NCBI RefSeq assembly: GCF_900496965.1
Contig: NZ_UFQB01000037.1
Coordinates: 1 to 51,827, forward strand
Direction of reading: 5' to 3'
Length of the DNA stretch: 51,827 bases
Source: Achromobacter agilis
GTDB lineage: Bacteria; Pseudomonadota; Gammaproteobacteria; Burkholderiales; Burkholderiaceae_B
A program made the position numbers and the translations under genes. The notes beneath the pieces are model-generated. The model saw only the letters and a program-made list of their open reading frames with translations, searched no databases and was not told the origin of the DNA. Positions 7,481 to 15,670 of the stretch are shown piece by piece (within the stretch, counting starts at the first letter, position 1; each line of letters begins with the position of its first letter).

Positions 7481-7750
7481 CTATTCCTGCTCACCGAATT
7501 TGCTGTCGAACAGTGTTTCAATTTCGGAAAGGGCTTGCTCGGCATCGTTGCCCGAAGCCTCCAGCCTGACCGTCACGCCCAGCCCGGCCGCCAGCATCAT
7601 GACGCCCATGATGCTCTTGGCGTTCACGCGCTGCGCACCGCGCGAGATGAAGATCTCGCTTGAGAATTTGCTGGCCAGTTGCGTCAGTTTGGCGGCCGCC
7701 CGGGCGTGCAGGCCCAGTTTATTGCTGATGACGATGTCTGTATTAGGCAT
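7481..7750 (-). CDS. ptsH: Phosphocarrier protein HPr
   Basis: The 89-residue HPr starts MPNTDIVISNKLGLHARAAA, with phosphorylated His15 in LHARAA and Ser46 in AKSIMGVMML. HPr passes phosphate from enzyme I to EIIA. The surroundings of Ser46 resemble those phosphorylated by HPr kinase (HprK) in some proteobacteria. The upstream 30-codon extension of the frame has no HPr homology. There is no strong ribosome site before the ATG. The gene lies between the EIIA-Man gene (111 bp upstream) and ptsI (58 bp downstream), all on the minus strand. Confidence 0.95.
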   Translation of the reverse strand: MPNTDIVISNKLGLHARAAAKLTQLASKFSSEIFISRGAQRVNAKSIMGVMMLAAGLGVTVRLEASGNDAEQALSEIETLFDSKFGEQE

Positions 7751-7861
7751 AGGAAATATTATGACCGCGGCTGGGCGCCCCGGTGTGGATTGCAGCAAAA
7801 CGTCGAACCGGTCATCGGCCTGAAAAATATTAGCCGACATAATAGGGCAAATTTCCGCCCG

Positions 7862-8263
7862 TCAGTCTACACGCAAGACGCCCTGCACTCCCCCGGCCAG
7901 CGCCTTTTCGCGCGTTTCCGCCAAAGGCAGGCTGCGATAGGTCAAGGCCCGCAGCAGCATCGGGGTATTCAGCCCGGCCAGCACGCAGCACTGGATTCCC
8001 TGCGCCTGGGCGTCGGCGACGGCCCGCTTGGCGATGTTCGCGGGGGTGGCGCCGATCAGGTCGGTCAGCACCAGCACCCCGGCGCCGTGCTCTTGTTCCA
8101 GGATGTCCTTCAGGACGTCCGGCGCCAGATCGTCCGGCCGGTCTTCCGGCTGGATATCGTGAATGGCCAGCATGCCGTCGAGGTTGCCCATGACATGGCT
8201 GGCGCATTCGCGCATCGCCGCGCCCAGAGGCGCGTGCACGACGATGACAATACCCGTGGTCAT
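7862..8263 (-). CDS. PTS EIIA component, mannose family
   Basis: The 133-residue protein fits the EIIA-Man fold. It starts MTTGIVIVVHAPLG with the expected phospho-acceptor His10, and has the family motif LVLTDLIGATPANIA. In the cytoplasm it would take phosphate from HPr. There is no EIIB, EIIC or EIID nearby, which is the pattern of the regulatory PTS seen in many betaproteobacteria. AGGACG precedes the ATG. It follows gshB by 18 bp, so cotranscription gshB-EIIA-ptsH-ptsI is likely. Its final phosphate acceptor or protein target is unknown from sequence. Confidence 0.88.
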   Translation of the reverse strand: MTTGIVIVVHAPLGAAMRECASHVMGNLDGMLAIHDIQPEDRPDDLAPDVLKDILEQEHGAGVLVLTDLIGATPANIAKRAVADAQAQGIQCCVLAGLNTPMLLRALTYRSLPLAETREKALAGGVQGVLRVD

Positions 8264-8281
8264 GGCGGAGCGTCCTGGAGC

Positions 8282-9250
8282 TCAGGCCGCGGCGTTGGCC
8301 GCCACGGCTTTTTCCAGCGCCGAGACGAACATGCCCGCGACATCGAAGCCGGTCTGTTCTGCGATTTCCACGAAACAGGTGGGGCTAGTGACGTTGACTT
8401 CGGTGACGTAGTCGCCGATGACGTCCAGGCCGACCAGCAGCAAGCCGCGCGCGGCAAGCTTGGGCGCCACGGCCTCGGCGATTTCCCGGTCGCGCGGCGA
8501 CAGTTCCTGGGCCACCCCGCGCCCGCCGGCTGCCAGGTTGCCGCGGGTTTCGCCGGCCAGCGGAATGCGGGCCAGCGAATACGGCACCGGCTCGCCGCCG
8601 ATCAGCAGGATGCGCTTATCGCCCTTGACGATGTCGGGGATATAGCGCTGCGCCATGATGGTGCGCGTGCCGTTGTCGGTCAGCGTTTCCAGGATGGCGT
8701 TCAGGTTCGGGTCCTTGGGTTGGAGCCGGAACACGCCCGTGCCGCCCATGCCGTCCAGCGGCTTCACGATGACGTCGTGATGCGCGTCGTGGAACGCCTT
8801 GAGGCGGGCCATGTTGCGGGTCACGAGCGTGGGCGCCGTGAACTCGCTGATTTCGGTGATGGCCAGCTTTTCCGGATGATTGCGGATCGCCGCCCCGCCG
8901 TTGAACACCCGGGCGCCCTGCGCCTCGGCGTATTCGAGCAGATGCGTGGAATACACGTATTCCATGTCAAACGGCGGATCCTTGCGCATGACCACTGCGC
9001 CGAAATCGGCCAGCGGCAGATCCCGGGCGGCAGATTCGCGCCACCAGTCGTGGCCATGCAGATCGGCATCCGCGACCAGTTCGATGGGCGTGGTGACGGC
9101 CTTGACCGTGCCGGCCTCGATATAGAGATCGCCCTGCATGGCCACGCTAAGCGTATGGCCGCGCGCCACAAAGGCACGCATCATGGCGACTGAGCTGTCC
9201 TTGTACGCCTTCAGCAGCGGCAAGGGATCCAAAACGAACAAAACGTGCAT
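8282..9250 (-). CDS. gshB: Glutathione synthetase
   Basis: The 322-residue protein starts MHVLFVLDPLPLLKAYKDSS and carries the ATP-grasp core (IVKPLDGMGGTGVFRL, and later ITEVNVTSPTCFVEI written on the coding strand as TEVNVTSPTCF). It joins gamma-glutamylcysteine and glycine using ATP. Length agrees with the bacterial family (about 316). The upstream in-frame extension lies over hairpins and is not coding. AGGG precedes the ATG. It heads the EIIA-HPr-EI gene group. This coupling of glutathione synthesis and PTS genes is seen in related bacteria. gshA is not in the window. Confidence 0.95.
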   Translation of the reverse strand: MHVLFVLDPLPLLKAYKDSSVAMMRAFVARGHTLSVAMQGDLYIEAGTVKAVTTPIELVADADLHGHDWWRESAARDLPLADFGAVVMRKDPPFDMEYVYSTHLLEYAEAQGARVFNGGAAIRNHPEKLAITEISEFTAPTLVTRNMARLKAFHDAHHDVIVKPLDGMGGTGVFRLQPKDPNLNAILETLTDNGTRTIMAQRYIPDIVKGDKRILLIGGEPVPYSLARIPLAGETRGNLAAGGRGVAQELSPRDREIAEAVAPKLAARGLLLVGLDVIGDYVTEVNVTSPTCFVEIAEQTGFDVAGMFVSALEKAVAANAAA

Positions 9251-9269
9251 CGCGACACCCTGAACGGAC

Positions 9270-9395
9270 GCCGCCTTCCCTCGCGGGAAGGCGGCTTTAT
9301 GACATCGTAGCGCAGAGCCGCCCAATAAGCGAACCCGCCGGTCCACGGAGCGGACGGCGGGTTGAATGAGCGGCTTGGCCTCGCGGGAGGCCAAG
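9270..9395 (-). terminator. Three consecutive hairpins between infC and gshB
   Basis: Going left from infC, the first stem is 9374-9395 (CTTGGCCTC/GAGGCCAAG). The second is 9332-9363 (AACCCGCCG/CGGCGGGTT). The third is 9270-9295 (GCCGCCTTCCC/GGGAAGGCGGC, four-base loop). None has a good U tract. They may end or attenuate infC transcription and protect the 3' end. The third lies only about 20 bp before the gshB ATG and may also influence its translation. Confidence 0.55.
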
Positions 9396-9403
9396 GCTGG
9401 AGC

Positions 9404-9955
9404 TCAGGCCGCCGATTCAGGCTTGCCCGCAGGCACGGCCTTCTTCTTGGGCGCCAGCACCATGACCATCTGACGGCCTTCGAGCTTCGGCATGGCTTCG
9501 ACCTGGGCAAGTTCCAGCAGATCGTCGCGCACACGTTCAAGCACCCGCATGCCGAGTTCCTGGTGAGCCATTTCACGGCCACGGAAACGCAGCGTCACCT
9601 TGGCCTTGTCGCCTTCCTCGAGGAAGCGACGCAGGTTGCGCAGCTTGACCTGGTAGTCGCCCTCGTCGGTGGCCGGACGGAATTTGACTTCCTTGACCTG
9701 GATGACCTTCTGCTTGGAACGAGCTTCGGCTTGGCGCTTCTGCTCTTGGTACTTGAATTTGCCGTAGTCCATCAAACGGCAGACCGGCGGCTCGGCGTTC
9801 GGCGCGATTTCCACCAGATCCACGTCGTTTTGCTCGGAAAGACGGAAGGCGTCGGCGATCTTGACGATGCCAAGCTGTTCTCCGTCCAGACCTATCAGGC
9901 GCACCTCGGGGACGCGGATTTCACCGTTGATGCGATTGGCTTTTTCAGTGGCGAT
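9404..9955 (-). CDS. infC: Translation initiation factor IF-3, AUC start
   Basis: IF-3 of 183 residues. No ATG, GTG or TTG gives a full N-terminus, and the first GTG (9904) would remove the conserved start. Upstream in frame the codons read ATC, then ATEKANRINGEIRVPE, the standard IF-3 N-terminus. The ribosome site AGGAG lies seven bases before ATC at 9955-9953. A rare start codon (AUU in E. coli) is the known basis of infC autoregulation, because IF-3 discriminates against it. The domains are the N-terminal IF-3 domain (LIGLDGEQLGIV), a Lys-rich linker and the C-terminal domain ending MVMVLAPKKK. thrS is 20 bp upstream. rpmI-rplT do not follow. Confidence 0.93.
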   Translation of the reverse strand: MATEKANRINGEIRVPEVRLIGLDGEQLGIVKIADAFRLSEQNDVDLVEIAPNAEPPVCRLMDYGKFKYQEQKRQAEARSKQKVIQVKEVKFRPATDEGDYQVKLRNLRRFLEEGDKAKVTLRFRGREMAHQELGMRVLERVRDDLLELAQVEAMPKLEGRQMVMVLAPKKKAVPAGKPESAA

Positions 9956-9975
9956 GTTGAAAGCTCCTAGAAATG

Positions 9976-11928
9976 TTAAGCAGCGCTGCTATCGGGTTGA
10001 TTGACGTCGCGACGGGTGGAGACGTCCTCGGCCAATCGCGCGACGAACTCGTCGTATGCGATGGCGCCGAGGTCCAGGCCACCCAGTCCGCGTACGGCTA
10101 CGGTGCCGTTTTGCTTCTCTTTGTCGCCGACGACAAGGATGTACGGCACCTTTTGCAGGCTGTGCTCCCGAATTTTACGAGTGATTTTTTCACCACGCAA
10201 ATCGGACTCTACTCTAAAGCCTTGTTTTTTCAGGCTTTGCGTGATTTCAGCCGCATAATCGGCCGAAGGTTCGGAAATGCAGCATACGACGGCCTGCACC
10301 GGGGCGAGCCAGGGAGGCATCGCGCCGGCGTGGTTTTCGATCAACATGCCGATAAAACGCTCCAGCGAACCGAGGATCGCGCGGTGCAGCATGACCGGCG
10401 GACGGCGCTGGTCGTTCTGGTCCACGTACTCGGCGCCCAGGCGCACGGGCATGGAAAAATCGACCTGGATCGTGCCGCACTGCCAGTGGCGGCCAATGGC
10501 GTCCTTCAGGGTGTATTCCACCTTGGGGCCGTAGAAAGCGCCCTCGCCCGGCGAGATTTCGAATTCGCAACCGGTGCGGCGCAGGCTTTCCATCAGGGCG
10601 GCTTCGGCCGTATCCCAGACTTCGTCCGAGCCGATGCGTTTTTCGGGACGCGTCGCGACCTTGTACAGCACCTCGGTGAAGCCGAAAGCGCGGTAGACCT
10701 TCTGCAGCAGCGCCGTGAAGTCGGCGCATTCGTCCTGGAGCTGGTCTTCGGTACAGAAAATGTGGCCGTCGTCCTGCGTAAAGCCGCGCACGCGCATCAT
10801 GCCGTGCAGCGACCCCGAGGGCTCGTTGCGGTGGCATTGGCCGAATTCGCCGTAACGCAGCGGCAGTTCGCGGTAGGAATGCAGGCCGGCGTTGAAGATC
10901 TGCACGTGGCCTGGGCAGTTCATCGGCTTCAGGCCGTAGACACGGTTCTCGGACTCGGTCGTGAACATGTTTTCACGGTAGTTGTCCCAGTGGCCGGTCT
11001 TCTTCCAGAGCGAAATGTCGAGGATCTGCGGCGCCTTTACTTCCTGGTAGCCGTTGTCGCGGTAGATGGAGCGCATGTACTGCTCCACCTGCTGCCACAG
11101 GGCCCAGCCCTTGGGGTGCCAGAAAATCAGGCCCGGGGCCTCGTCCTGGAAATGGAACAGGTCGAGTTCGCGGCCGATCTTGCGGTGGTCGCGGCGCTCG
11201 GCCTCTTCCAGCATGTGCAGATAGGCTTCCTGCTCTTCCTTGGTCGCCCAGGCGGTGCCGTAAATGCGCTGGAGCATCTCGTTCTTGCTGTCGCCGCGCC
11301 AGTAGGCGCCAGCCACCTTCATCAGCTTGAAGACCTTCAGCTTGCCCGTGGACGGCACGTGGGGGCCGCGGCAGAGGTCGATGAAATCGCCTTCGCGGTA
11401 CAGGCTGAGGGTTTCGTTCGACGGGATCGAGGCGATGATCTCGGCCTTGTACTTTTCGCCGATGCCCTTGAAGAATTCGACGGCGTCGTCGCGCGACCAC
11501 TCCTCGCGCGTGACGGCTTCGTCCTTCTTGGCCAGTTCGGCCATTTTCTTTTCGATGGCGGCCAGGTCTTCGGGCGTGAACGGGCGCTTGTACGAGAAGT
11601 CGTAGTAGAAGCCGTTATCGATCACCGGGCCGATGGTTACCTGGGCGTCCGGAAACAGCTCCTTGACGGCATAGGCCAGCAAGTGGGCCGTAGAGTGGCG
11701 GATCAGGTCCAGGCCGTCGGCGTCCTTGGCGGTCACGATCGCCAGACGCGCATCGCCTTCGATGCGGAAGCTGGTGTCGACCAGCCGGGATGCCGCGCCT
11801 TCAAACGTGACGCGCCCGCCCAGGGCGGCCTTGGCCAAGCCCGTGCCGATCGACTGCGCCACTTCGGCGACCGTTACCGGCCCCGGGAATTGGCGCTGCG
11901 AACCATCGGGCAATGTGATCTGTACCAT
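9976..11928 (-). CDS. thrS: Threonyl-tRNA synthetase
   Basis: The 650-residue class II synthetase starts MVQITLPDGSQRQFPG. It has an N-terminal TGS domain, an editing domain with the zinc/editing histidines His78 and His82 (HSTAHLLAYA), the catalytic core with MNCPGHVQIF, and a C-terminal anticodon-binding domain (DLRGEKITRKIREHSLQKVPY split across that region). It charges tRNA-Thr. infC follows after 20 bp in the usual order. An intrinsic terminator-like hairpin lies 55 bp upstream in the leader, so attenuation or an upstream transcript end is possible. Confidence 0.96.
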   Translation of the reverse strand: MVQITLPDGSQRQFPGPVTVAEVAQSIGTGLAKAALGGRVTFEGAASRLVDTSFRIEGDARLAIVTAKDADGLDLIRHSTAHLLAYAVKELFPDAQVTIGPVIDNGFYYDFSYKRPFTPEDLAAIEKKMAELAKKDEAVTREEWSRDDAVEFFKGIGEKYKAEIIASIPSNETLSLYREGDFIDLCRGPHVPSTGKLKVFKLMKVAGAYWRGDSKNEMLQRIYGTAWATKEEQEAYLHMLEEAERRDHRKIGRELDLFHFQDEAPGLIFWHPKGWALWQQVEQYMRSIYRDNGYQEVKAPQILDISLWKKTGHWDNYRENMFTTESENRVYGLKPMNCPGHVQIFNAGLHSYRELPLRYGEFGQCHRNEPSGSLHGMMRVRGFTQDDGHIFCTEDQLQDECADFTALLQKVYRAFGFTEVLYKVATRPEKRIGSDEVWDTAEAALMESLRRTGCEFEISPGEGAFYGPKVEYTLKDAIGRHWQCGTIQVDFSMPVRLGAEYVDQNDQRRPPVMLHRAILGSLERFIGMLIENHAGAMPPWLAPVQAVVCCISEPSADYAAEITQSLKKQGFRVESDLRGEKITRKIREHSLQKVPYILVVGDKEKQNGTVAVRGLGGLDLGAIAYDEFVARLAEDVSTRRDVNQPDSSAA

Positions 11929-12282
11929 CGGGAGTATTTCCTGGGAGGTTCTTGGAACTGAAAATCAAAAAACGAAAACGAAAAACGCGGCTTTGAAGCC
12001 GCGTTCTTTTGATTGTCTTGCTGAGTTCTGCCGCTGACCTGACACGGAGAAACCCGACGCACGAAAAAACTAACGCGACATAGGGCGAAAGTTCCGGGTC
12101 GTAGTTCGTGCCAGCGGGAAAAACATGGTGTGGGGCCTGTCCGGGACGCGCCTTGGGCGGCGCGAATCAAAATGGCGATATGCGCGGCTTGAGCGCGCAA
12201 CAAAAGTTGCGTTTATCGTCTGCGATTGTAGCACTATTTACGTCTTGCTGTGGCGAAAGCGCGACAGTCCGGCGCAGCTACC
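11929..12282. other. 354-bp region upstream of thrS with no gene
   Basis: It holds the thrS ribosome site, the terminator-like hairpin (11984-12005) and a GCAACAAAAGTTGC palindrome near 12197-12210. There is no tRNA (no T-loop motif on either strand), no T-box and no convincing leader peptide. The thrS promoter is presumably here, but I could not assign its hexamers. Confidence 0.5.
11984..12005 (-). terminator. Terminator-like hairpin in the thrS leader
   Basis: AACGCGGCTT (11984-11993) pairs with AAGCCGCGTT (11996-12005). On the minus strand it is followed by a U-rich tail (TTTCGTTTTCGTTTTTTG). It points toward thrS and ends 55 bp before its ATG. Confidence 0.7.
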
Positions 12283-13194
12283 TTATCCCGGGCTGCGGCT
12301 GCCGGCAAGGGCCGCCAGCGCATGGGCGACACCGTCTTGCCAGGGCGGCGCGTGGATGCCGAACACGCGGGCGAGCCGCCGGGTATCCAGACAGGAATTC
12401 AGGGGCCGGCGCGCCGCCGCCGGGTATTGGCCCGAGGACACCGCCTGGATGTCCTCCGGCCTCAGGTTGACCGGCAGCCCTGCGCGCCTGGCCTGCCCCG
12501 CGATGAAACAGGCGTATTCATGCCAGCTGGCCACCCCCGCCGCCGCCAGATGATAGAGGCCGAACGGAAAGCCGTCCCTGCCGTTCGCCAGGTAACGCGC
12601 CACCACCAGCGCCGTCGCATCGGCAATGAAAGACGCGCCCGTCGGCGCGCCGCGCTGGTCGTCCACGACGCGCAATGCCTCGGCCCGGCGCAGCGCCATC
12701 AGCACCGTCTTCAGGAAGTTGTCGCCGAACACCCCGTAGATCCATGAGGTCCGGAACACCAGGTGGGCGGGATTCATGGCCACGACCGCCCGCTCTCCCG
12801 CCAGCTTGCTGCGGCCGTACGCATTCAGCGGCGCGGGCGCGTCGGCCTCAGTGTAGGGGCCGGGCTTGTCGCCGTCGAATACGTAGTCGGACGAATAATG
12901 CACGATCAGCGCGCCGCGGCAGGCGGCAAGCGCGGAAAGCTCGCCTGCCGCCTCGCCATTGATCCGCATGGCGCGCACTGGATCCTCTTCGGCGCGTTCG
13001 ACGGCGGTGAACCCCGCCGCATTGACGACGACGTCCGGTTTTTCCCGGCGGATCAGCCGCGCCAGTTGCAAAGGCTGGGTCAGATCTCCGTCGCGCCTGC
13101 CTGCGGCCATGACCACGCCCAGGGGCGCAAGGCTGCGCCGCAGCTCGAAACCCAGCTGGCCCTCCCTGCCCAACAGCAGAATCTTCCTGGTCAT
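12283..13194 (-). CDS. rfbD: dTDP-4-dehydrorhamnose reductase
   Basis: The 303-residue short-chain dehydrogenase of the RmlD type starts MTRKILLLGREGQLGFELRR, with the NADPH glycine motif GREGQLG. It has the HYSSDYVFDG motif and the catalytic YGRSK (Tyr-x-x-x-Lys). It reduces dTDP-6-deoxy-L-lyxo-4-hexulose to dTDP-L-rhamnose for cell-surface polysaccharides. The upstream 53 codons of the frame are not part of the family and lie in the gap to the divergent regulator. No rfbA, rfbB or rfbC is adjacent, so it is an orphan copy. Confidence 0.88.
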   Translation of the reverse strand: MTRKILLLGREGQLGFELRRSLAPLGVVMAAGRRDGDLTQPLQLARLIRREKPDVVVNAAGFTAVERAEEDPVRAMRINGEAAGELSALAACRGALIVHYSSDYVFDGDKPGPYTEADAPAPLNAYGRSKLAGERAVVAMNPAHLVFRTSWIYGVFGDNFLKTVLMALRRAEALRVVDDQRGAPTGASFIADATALVVARYLANGRDGFPFGLYHLAAAGVASWHEYACFIAGQARRAGLPVNLRPEDIQAVSSGQYPAAARRPLNSCLDTRRLARVFGIHAPPWQDGVAHALAALAGSRSPG

Positions 13195-13300
13195 ATGTCC
13201 CGCTCGCTTGCCGGCCAAGGGTGCAACAGTCTGATTTTGGCGCATTTCCTGTGCAGATCGTCCGATGAAAACGTAATCTGCCCACTCGATTCTAGGACCG

Positions 13301-14107
13301 ATGGCGAATCTCAGCGCGGCGCCCGCCACCGGCACTCCGCCCAACCCGATCATGGAAGCACCGATGAAACCTGTCTCAGCGCCCTACACCGAGGCGCTTC
13401 CCTCTTCGACCACCGCGCGCTCCGAAGCAGGCGGCTATCCTGGCGTACGCCAGCACCTGCTCCTGTCGCGCACGCAACCCATCGTCAATGTCGCCATCCT
13501 GGACGACCACCCGGTGATCACCGTGGGCGTGGGCGCCTATCTGGAAAGCCGGTCCGGCTTCCGGGTTCTGCACCGGGAAACCTCCTCGCGAGGATTTATC
13601 GAGAAGCTGTCGCAGTCGCCCTGCGACGTTGCGCTGGTCGATTTCTACCTGCCGCAGGATCCCTGGGACGGCGTGAGCTACCTGCGGCGCCTGCGCCGCC
13701 ATTACCCCCACATGCCCATCATCACGTTCTCGGCCGGCAACCGCCAGGAAACCCAGTACGCTGCCTATCGCGCAGGCGCGAACGGCTATCTGGCCAAGCA
13801 ATGGGGCATGGGCCTGCTGCCGGAAATGATCCGGGGCGTGCTGAGCGGCAAGCACAGGTTCCTGTCGGTGCGCGACGGCAAGGTCATCGCCCAGGAGCCC
13901 ACCGCCCCGCAGGCGGCGCTCACGGCGTCGGAAGTGGAAATACTGCGCCACATCAGCCTGGGCTTTTCGGTGACGCAGATCGCGGCGCGGCTGGTGCGCA
14001 GCAAGAAGACCATCAGCACGCACAAGCGCTGCGCCATGCAGAAGCTGCAGCTTTCCGACGACCTCTCACTGGCACTGTACCTGCGCGAGAAATTCGCGAA
14101 CGAATGA
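13301..14107 (+). CDS. NarL/FixJ-type response regulator
   Basis: The 268-residue protein has an N-terminal extension of about 60 residues, then a receiver domain with Asp68/Asp69 (ILDDHPVITVG), phospho-acceptor Asp114 (ALVDFYLP) and Lys166 (GYLAKQW). A LuxR-type HTH follows near 204-255 (LTASEVEILRHISLGFSVTQIA). The layout resembles BvgA/RcsB-class regulators. No sensor kinase lies next to it. AGGA precedes the ATG at 13301; starts at 13352 or 13364 would shorten the N-terminal extension without touching the receiver. It is divergent from rfbD. Target genes are unknown. Confidence 0.88.
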   Translation: MANLSAAPATGTPPNPIMEAPMKPVSAPYTEALPSSTTARSEAGGYPGVRQHLLLSRTQPIVNVAILDDHPVITVGVGAYLESRSGFRVLHRETSSRGFIEKLSQSPCDVALVDFYLPQDPWDGVSYLRRLRRHYPHMPIITFSAGNRQETQYAAYRAGANGYLAKQWGMGLLPEMIRGVLSGKHRFLSVRDGKVIAQEPTAPQAALTASEVEILRHISLGFSVTQIAARLVRSKKTISTHKRCAMQKLQLSDDLSLALYLREKFANE

Positions 14108-14139
14108 AGGCGTGCGCCGGCCCGCGCCGCCGCGCGCGC

Positions 14140-15570
14140 CTAGATAATGCGCGAGTAGCTGGCTGCGCTGGCCGCCGATTGCAGATAACCGTCGAACGCC
14201 ATGGCGACGGCGCGCACGAAGTACCAGCCCAGGCCGGTCACGTGCAGCTCGCCCGGCCGCAACTCGACCAGGCCCAGTTCGGCCAGGTTGGTCATCTGCT
14301 GCAGTTCCCGGCTGAAGTATTCGCCGAACCGCAGCTTGTGGCGCGCCTCGATCCGCGCAAAATCCACCCGCCCCTGGCACATGACGTCCATGATGACCTC
14401 GCGCCGCACCAGGTCGTCCGCGCTCAGCGCCAACCCTCTCTCGACGGCGAAGCGGCCCGCTTCGACGGCGGCGTAGTACTCGTCCAGCCCCTTGGCGTTC
14501 TGGCTGTAGGTGTCGCCGATGCGTCCGATGGCCGATACGCCCAGGGCGACCAGATCGCGGTCGGGCTGGGTGCTGTAGCCCTGGAAGTTGCGATGCAATT
14601 CACCGCGCTGCTTGGCGATCGCCAGCGTATCGGTGTCCAGGGCGAAGTGGTCCATGCCGATATAGGTGTACCCCTGCTTCAGGAAACCCTCGATCGCGGC
14701 GCCCAGCAGGCCGACCCGCGTGGCGCGCTCCGGCAGATCCGCCTCGTTGATGCGGCGCTGCGGCTTGAAGCGCGAAGGTAGATGGGCATAGGCGTAAAGC
14801 GCGATGCGGTCGGGGCGCAGCTCGATGACCTGCGCGATGGTGCGGGCAAAGGATTCCATGGTCTGCAAGGGCAGGCCGTAGATCAAGTCCACGTTGACCG
14901 AGGCGTAGTCCAGTTCCCTGGCGCTGCGCACCAGCGCCTGCACGTCCTCGAAGGACTGCACGCGATGCACGGCCACCTGCACGCGCGCGTCGAAATCCTG
15001 GACCCCGAAACTCAGGCGGTTGAAGCCCAGCCGGCGCAGGTAGGCCAGCCGTTCGGGCGTGGCCGTACGCGGATCCACCTCGATCGACAATTCCGCGTCG
15101 GGCTGGAACCGGAATGCGCGGCGCAGATCCCCCATCAGGCGATCGAGCTCGGCGTCGGATAGGAACGTGGGCGTGCCGCCGCCGAAATGCAGTTGCGAGA
15201 CCGGCACGCCGTCGCCCAGTTCCTGCACGTGCAGGCCGATCTCGGCAGCGAGCGCGTCCAGGTAGCGGGCGGCGCGGTCATGGTGACGGGTCACCACCTT
15301 GTTACAGGCGCAGTAATAACAGACCGATTCGCAGAACGGGATGTGCACGTAGAGCGACAGCGGCTCGTCGGGACTGGCCGCTCGCCGTTGCCTCAGGGCC
15401 AGCCGGTAGTCCAGTTCGCCGAAGCCGGCGTGATACCGGTCCGCGGTGGGATAGGAGGTATACCGGGGCCCGTTCTTGTCCAGCCTTGCCAGCAGCTGGG
15501 GCGGGAAAAAGGGCTTGGCGACCGCGGGCGCCTGGGCTTCTGACGGTAAAGGACGTAGAGCGGCTTGCAT
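14140..15570 (-). CDS. hemN: Oxygen-independent coproporphyrinogen III oxidase
   Basis: The 476-residue radical-SAM enzyme has the cluster motif Cys80-x3-Cys84-x2-Cys87 (HIPFCESVCYYCACNK), the HemN signature GPRYTSYPTADRYH near 34-47 and the glycine motif LHFGGGTPTFL. It converts coproporphyrinogen III to protoporphyrinogen IX without oxygen. The ATG at 15570 gives 30-odd residues before the conserved start. No normal ribosome site precedes it, and a predicted -10 box ends only seven bases before the ATG, so the message may be leaderless. An FNR-like site at 15606-15619 fits oxygen control. Confidence 0.94.
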   Translation of the reverse strand: MQAALRPLPSEAQAPAVAKPFFPPQLLARLDKNGPRYTSYPTADRYHAGFGELDYRLALRQRRAASPDEPLSLYVHIPFCESVCYYCACNKVVTRHHDRAARYLDALAAEIGLHVQELGDGVPVSQLHFGGGTPTFLSDAELDRLMGDLRRAFRFQPDAELSIEVDPRTATPERLAYLRRLGFNRLSFGVQDFDARVQVAVHRVQSFEDVQALVRSARELDYASVNVDLIYGLPLQTMESFARTIAQVIELRPDRIALYAYAHLPSRFKPQRRINEADLPERATRVGLLGAAIEGFLKQGYTYIGMDHFALDTDTLAIAKQRGELHRNFQGYSTQPDRDLVALGVSAIGRIGDTYSQNAKGLDEYYAAVEAGRFAVERGLALSADDLVRREVIMDVMCQGRVDFARIEARHKLRFGEYFSRELQQMTNLAELGLVELRPGELHVTGLGWYFVRAVAMAFDGYLQSAASAASYSRII

Positions 15571-15577
15571 ACCCCGA

Positions 15578-15619
15578 ATTATTCGCCTGTGCCGGCCTCC
15601 CCCATTTGATCTTGCGCAA
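15578..15619 (-). promoter_or_regulatory. FNR-like site and -10 box of hemN
   Basis: On the minus strand TTGCGCAAGATCAA (15619-15606) matches eight of ten defined positions of the FNR/ANR consensus TTGAT-N4-ATCAA. The -10 box AATAAT is at 15583-15578, putting the start near 15571. The FNR-like site is then centred at -41.5, the position for class II activation. The predicted start is one base before the hemN ATG. Confidence 0.5.
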
Positions 15620-15670
15620 ACCTTGGCCCGTAAAATAAGGCCATTCAAGCCACACGACGAGGAAACCACA

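Noticed and set aside
9902..9904. GTG as the start of infC
   Set aside because: It removes 17 conserved N-terminal residues and has no ribosome site, whereas ATC at 9955-9953 has AGGAG upstream and restores the family start.
9973..11961. 662-residue plus-strand frame
   Set aside because: Antisense of thrS; its composition (His, Arg, Gln, Val) has no recognisable domain.
12010..12250. Possible tRNA or T-box upstream of thrS
   Set aside because: No GGTTCRA T-loop, acceptor pairing or T-box sequence was found on either strand.
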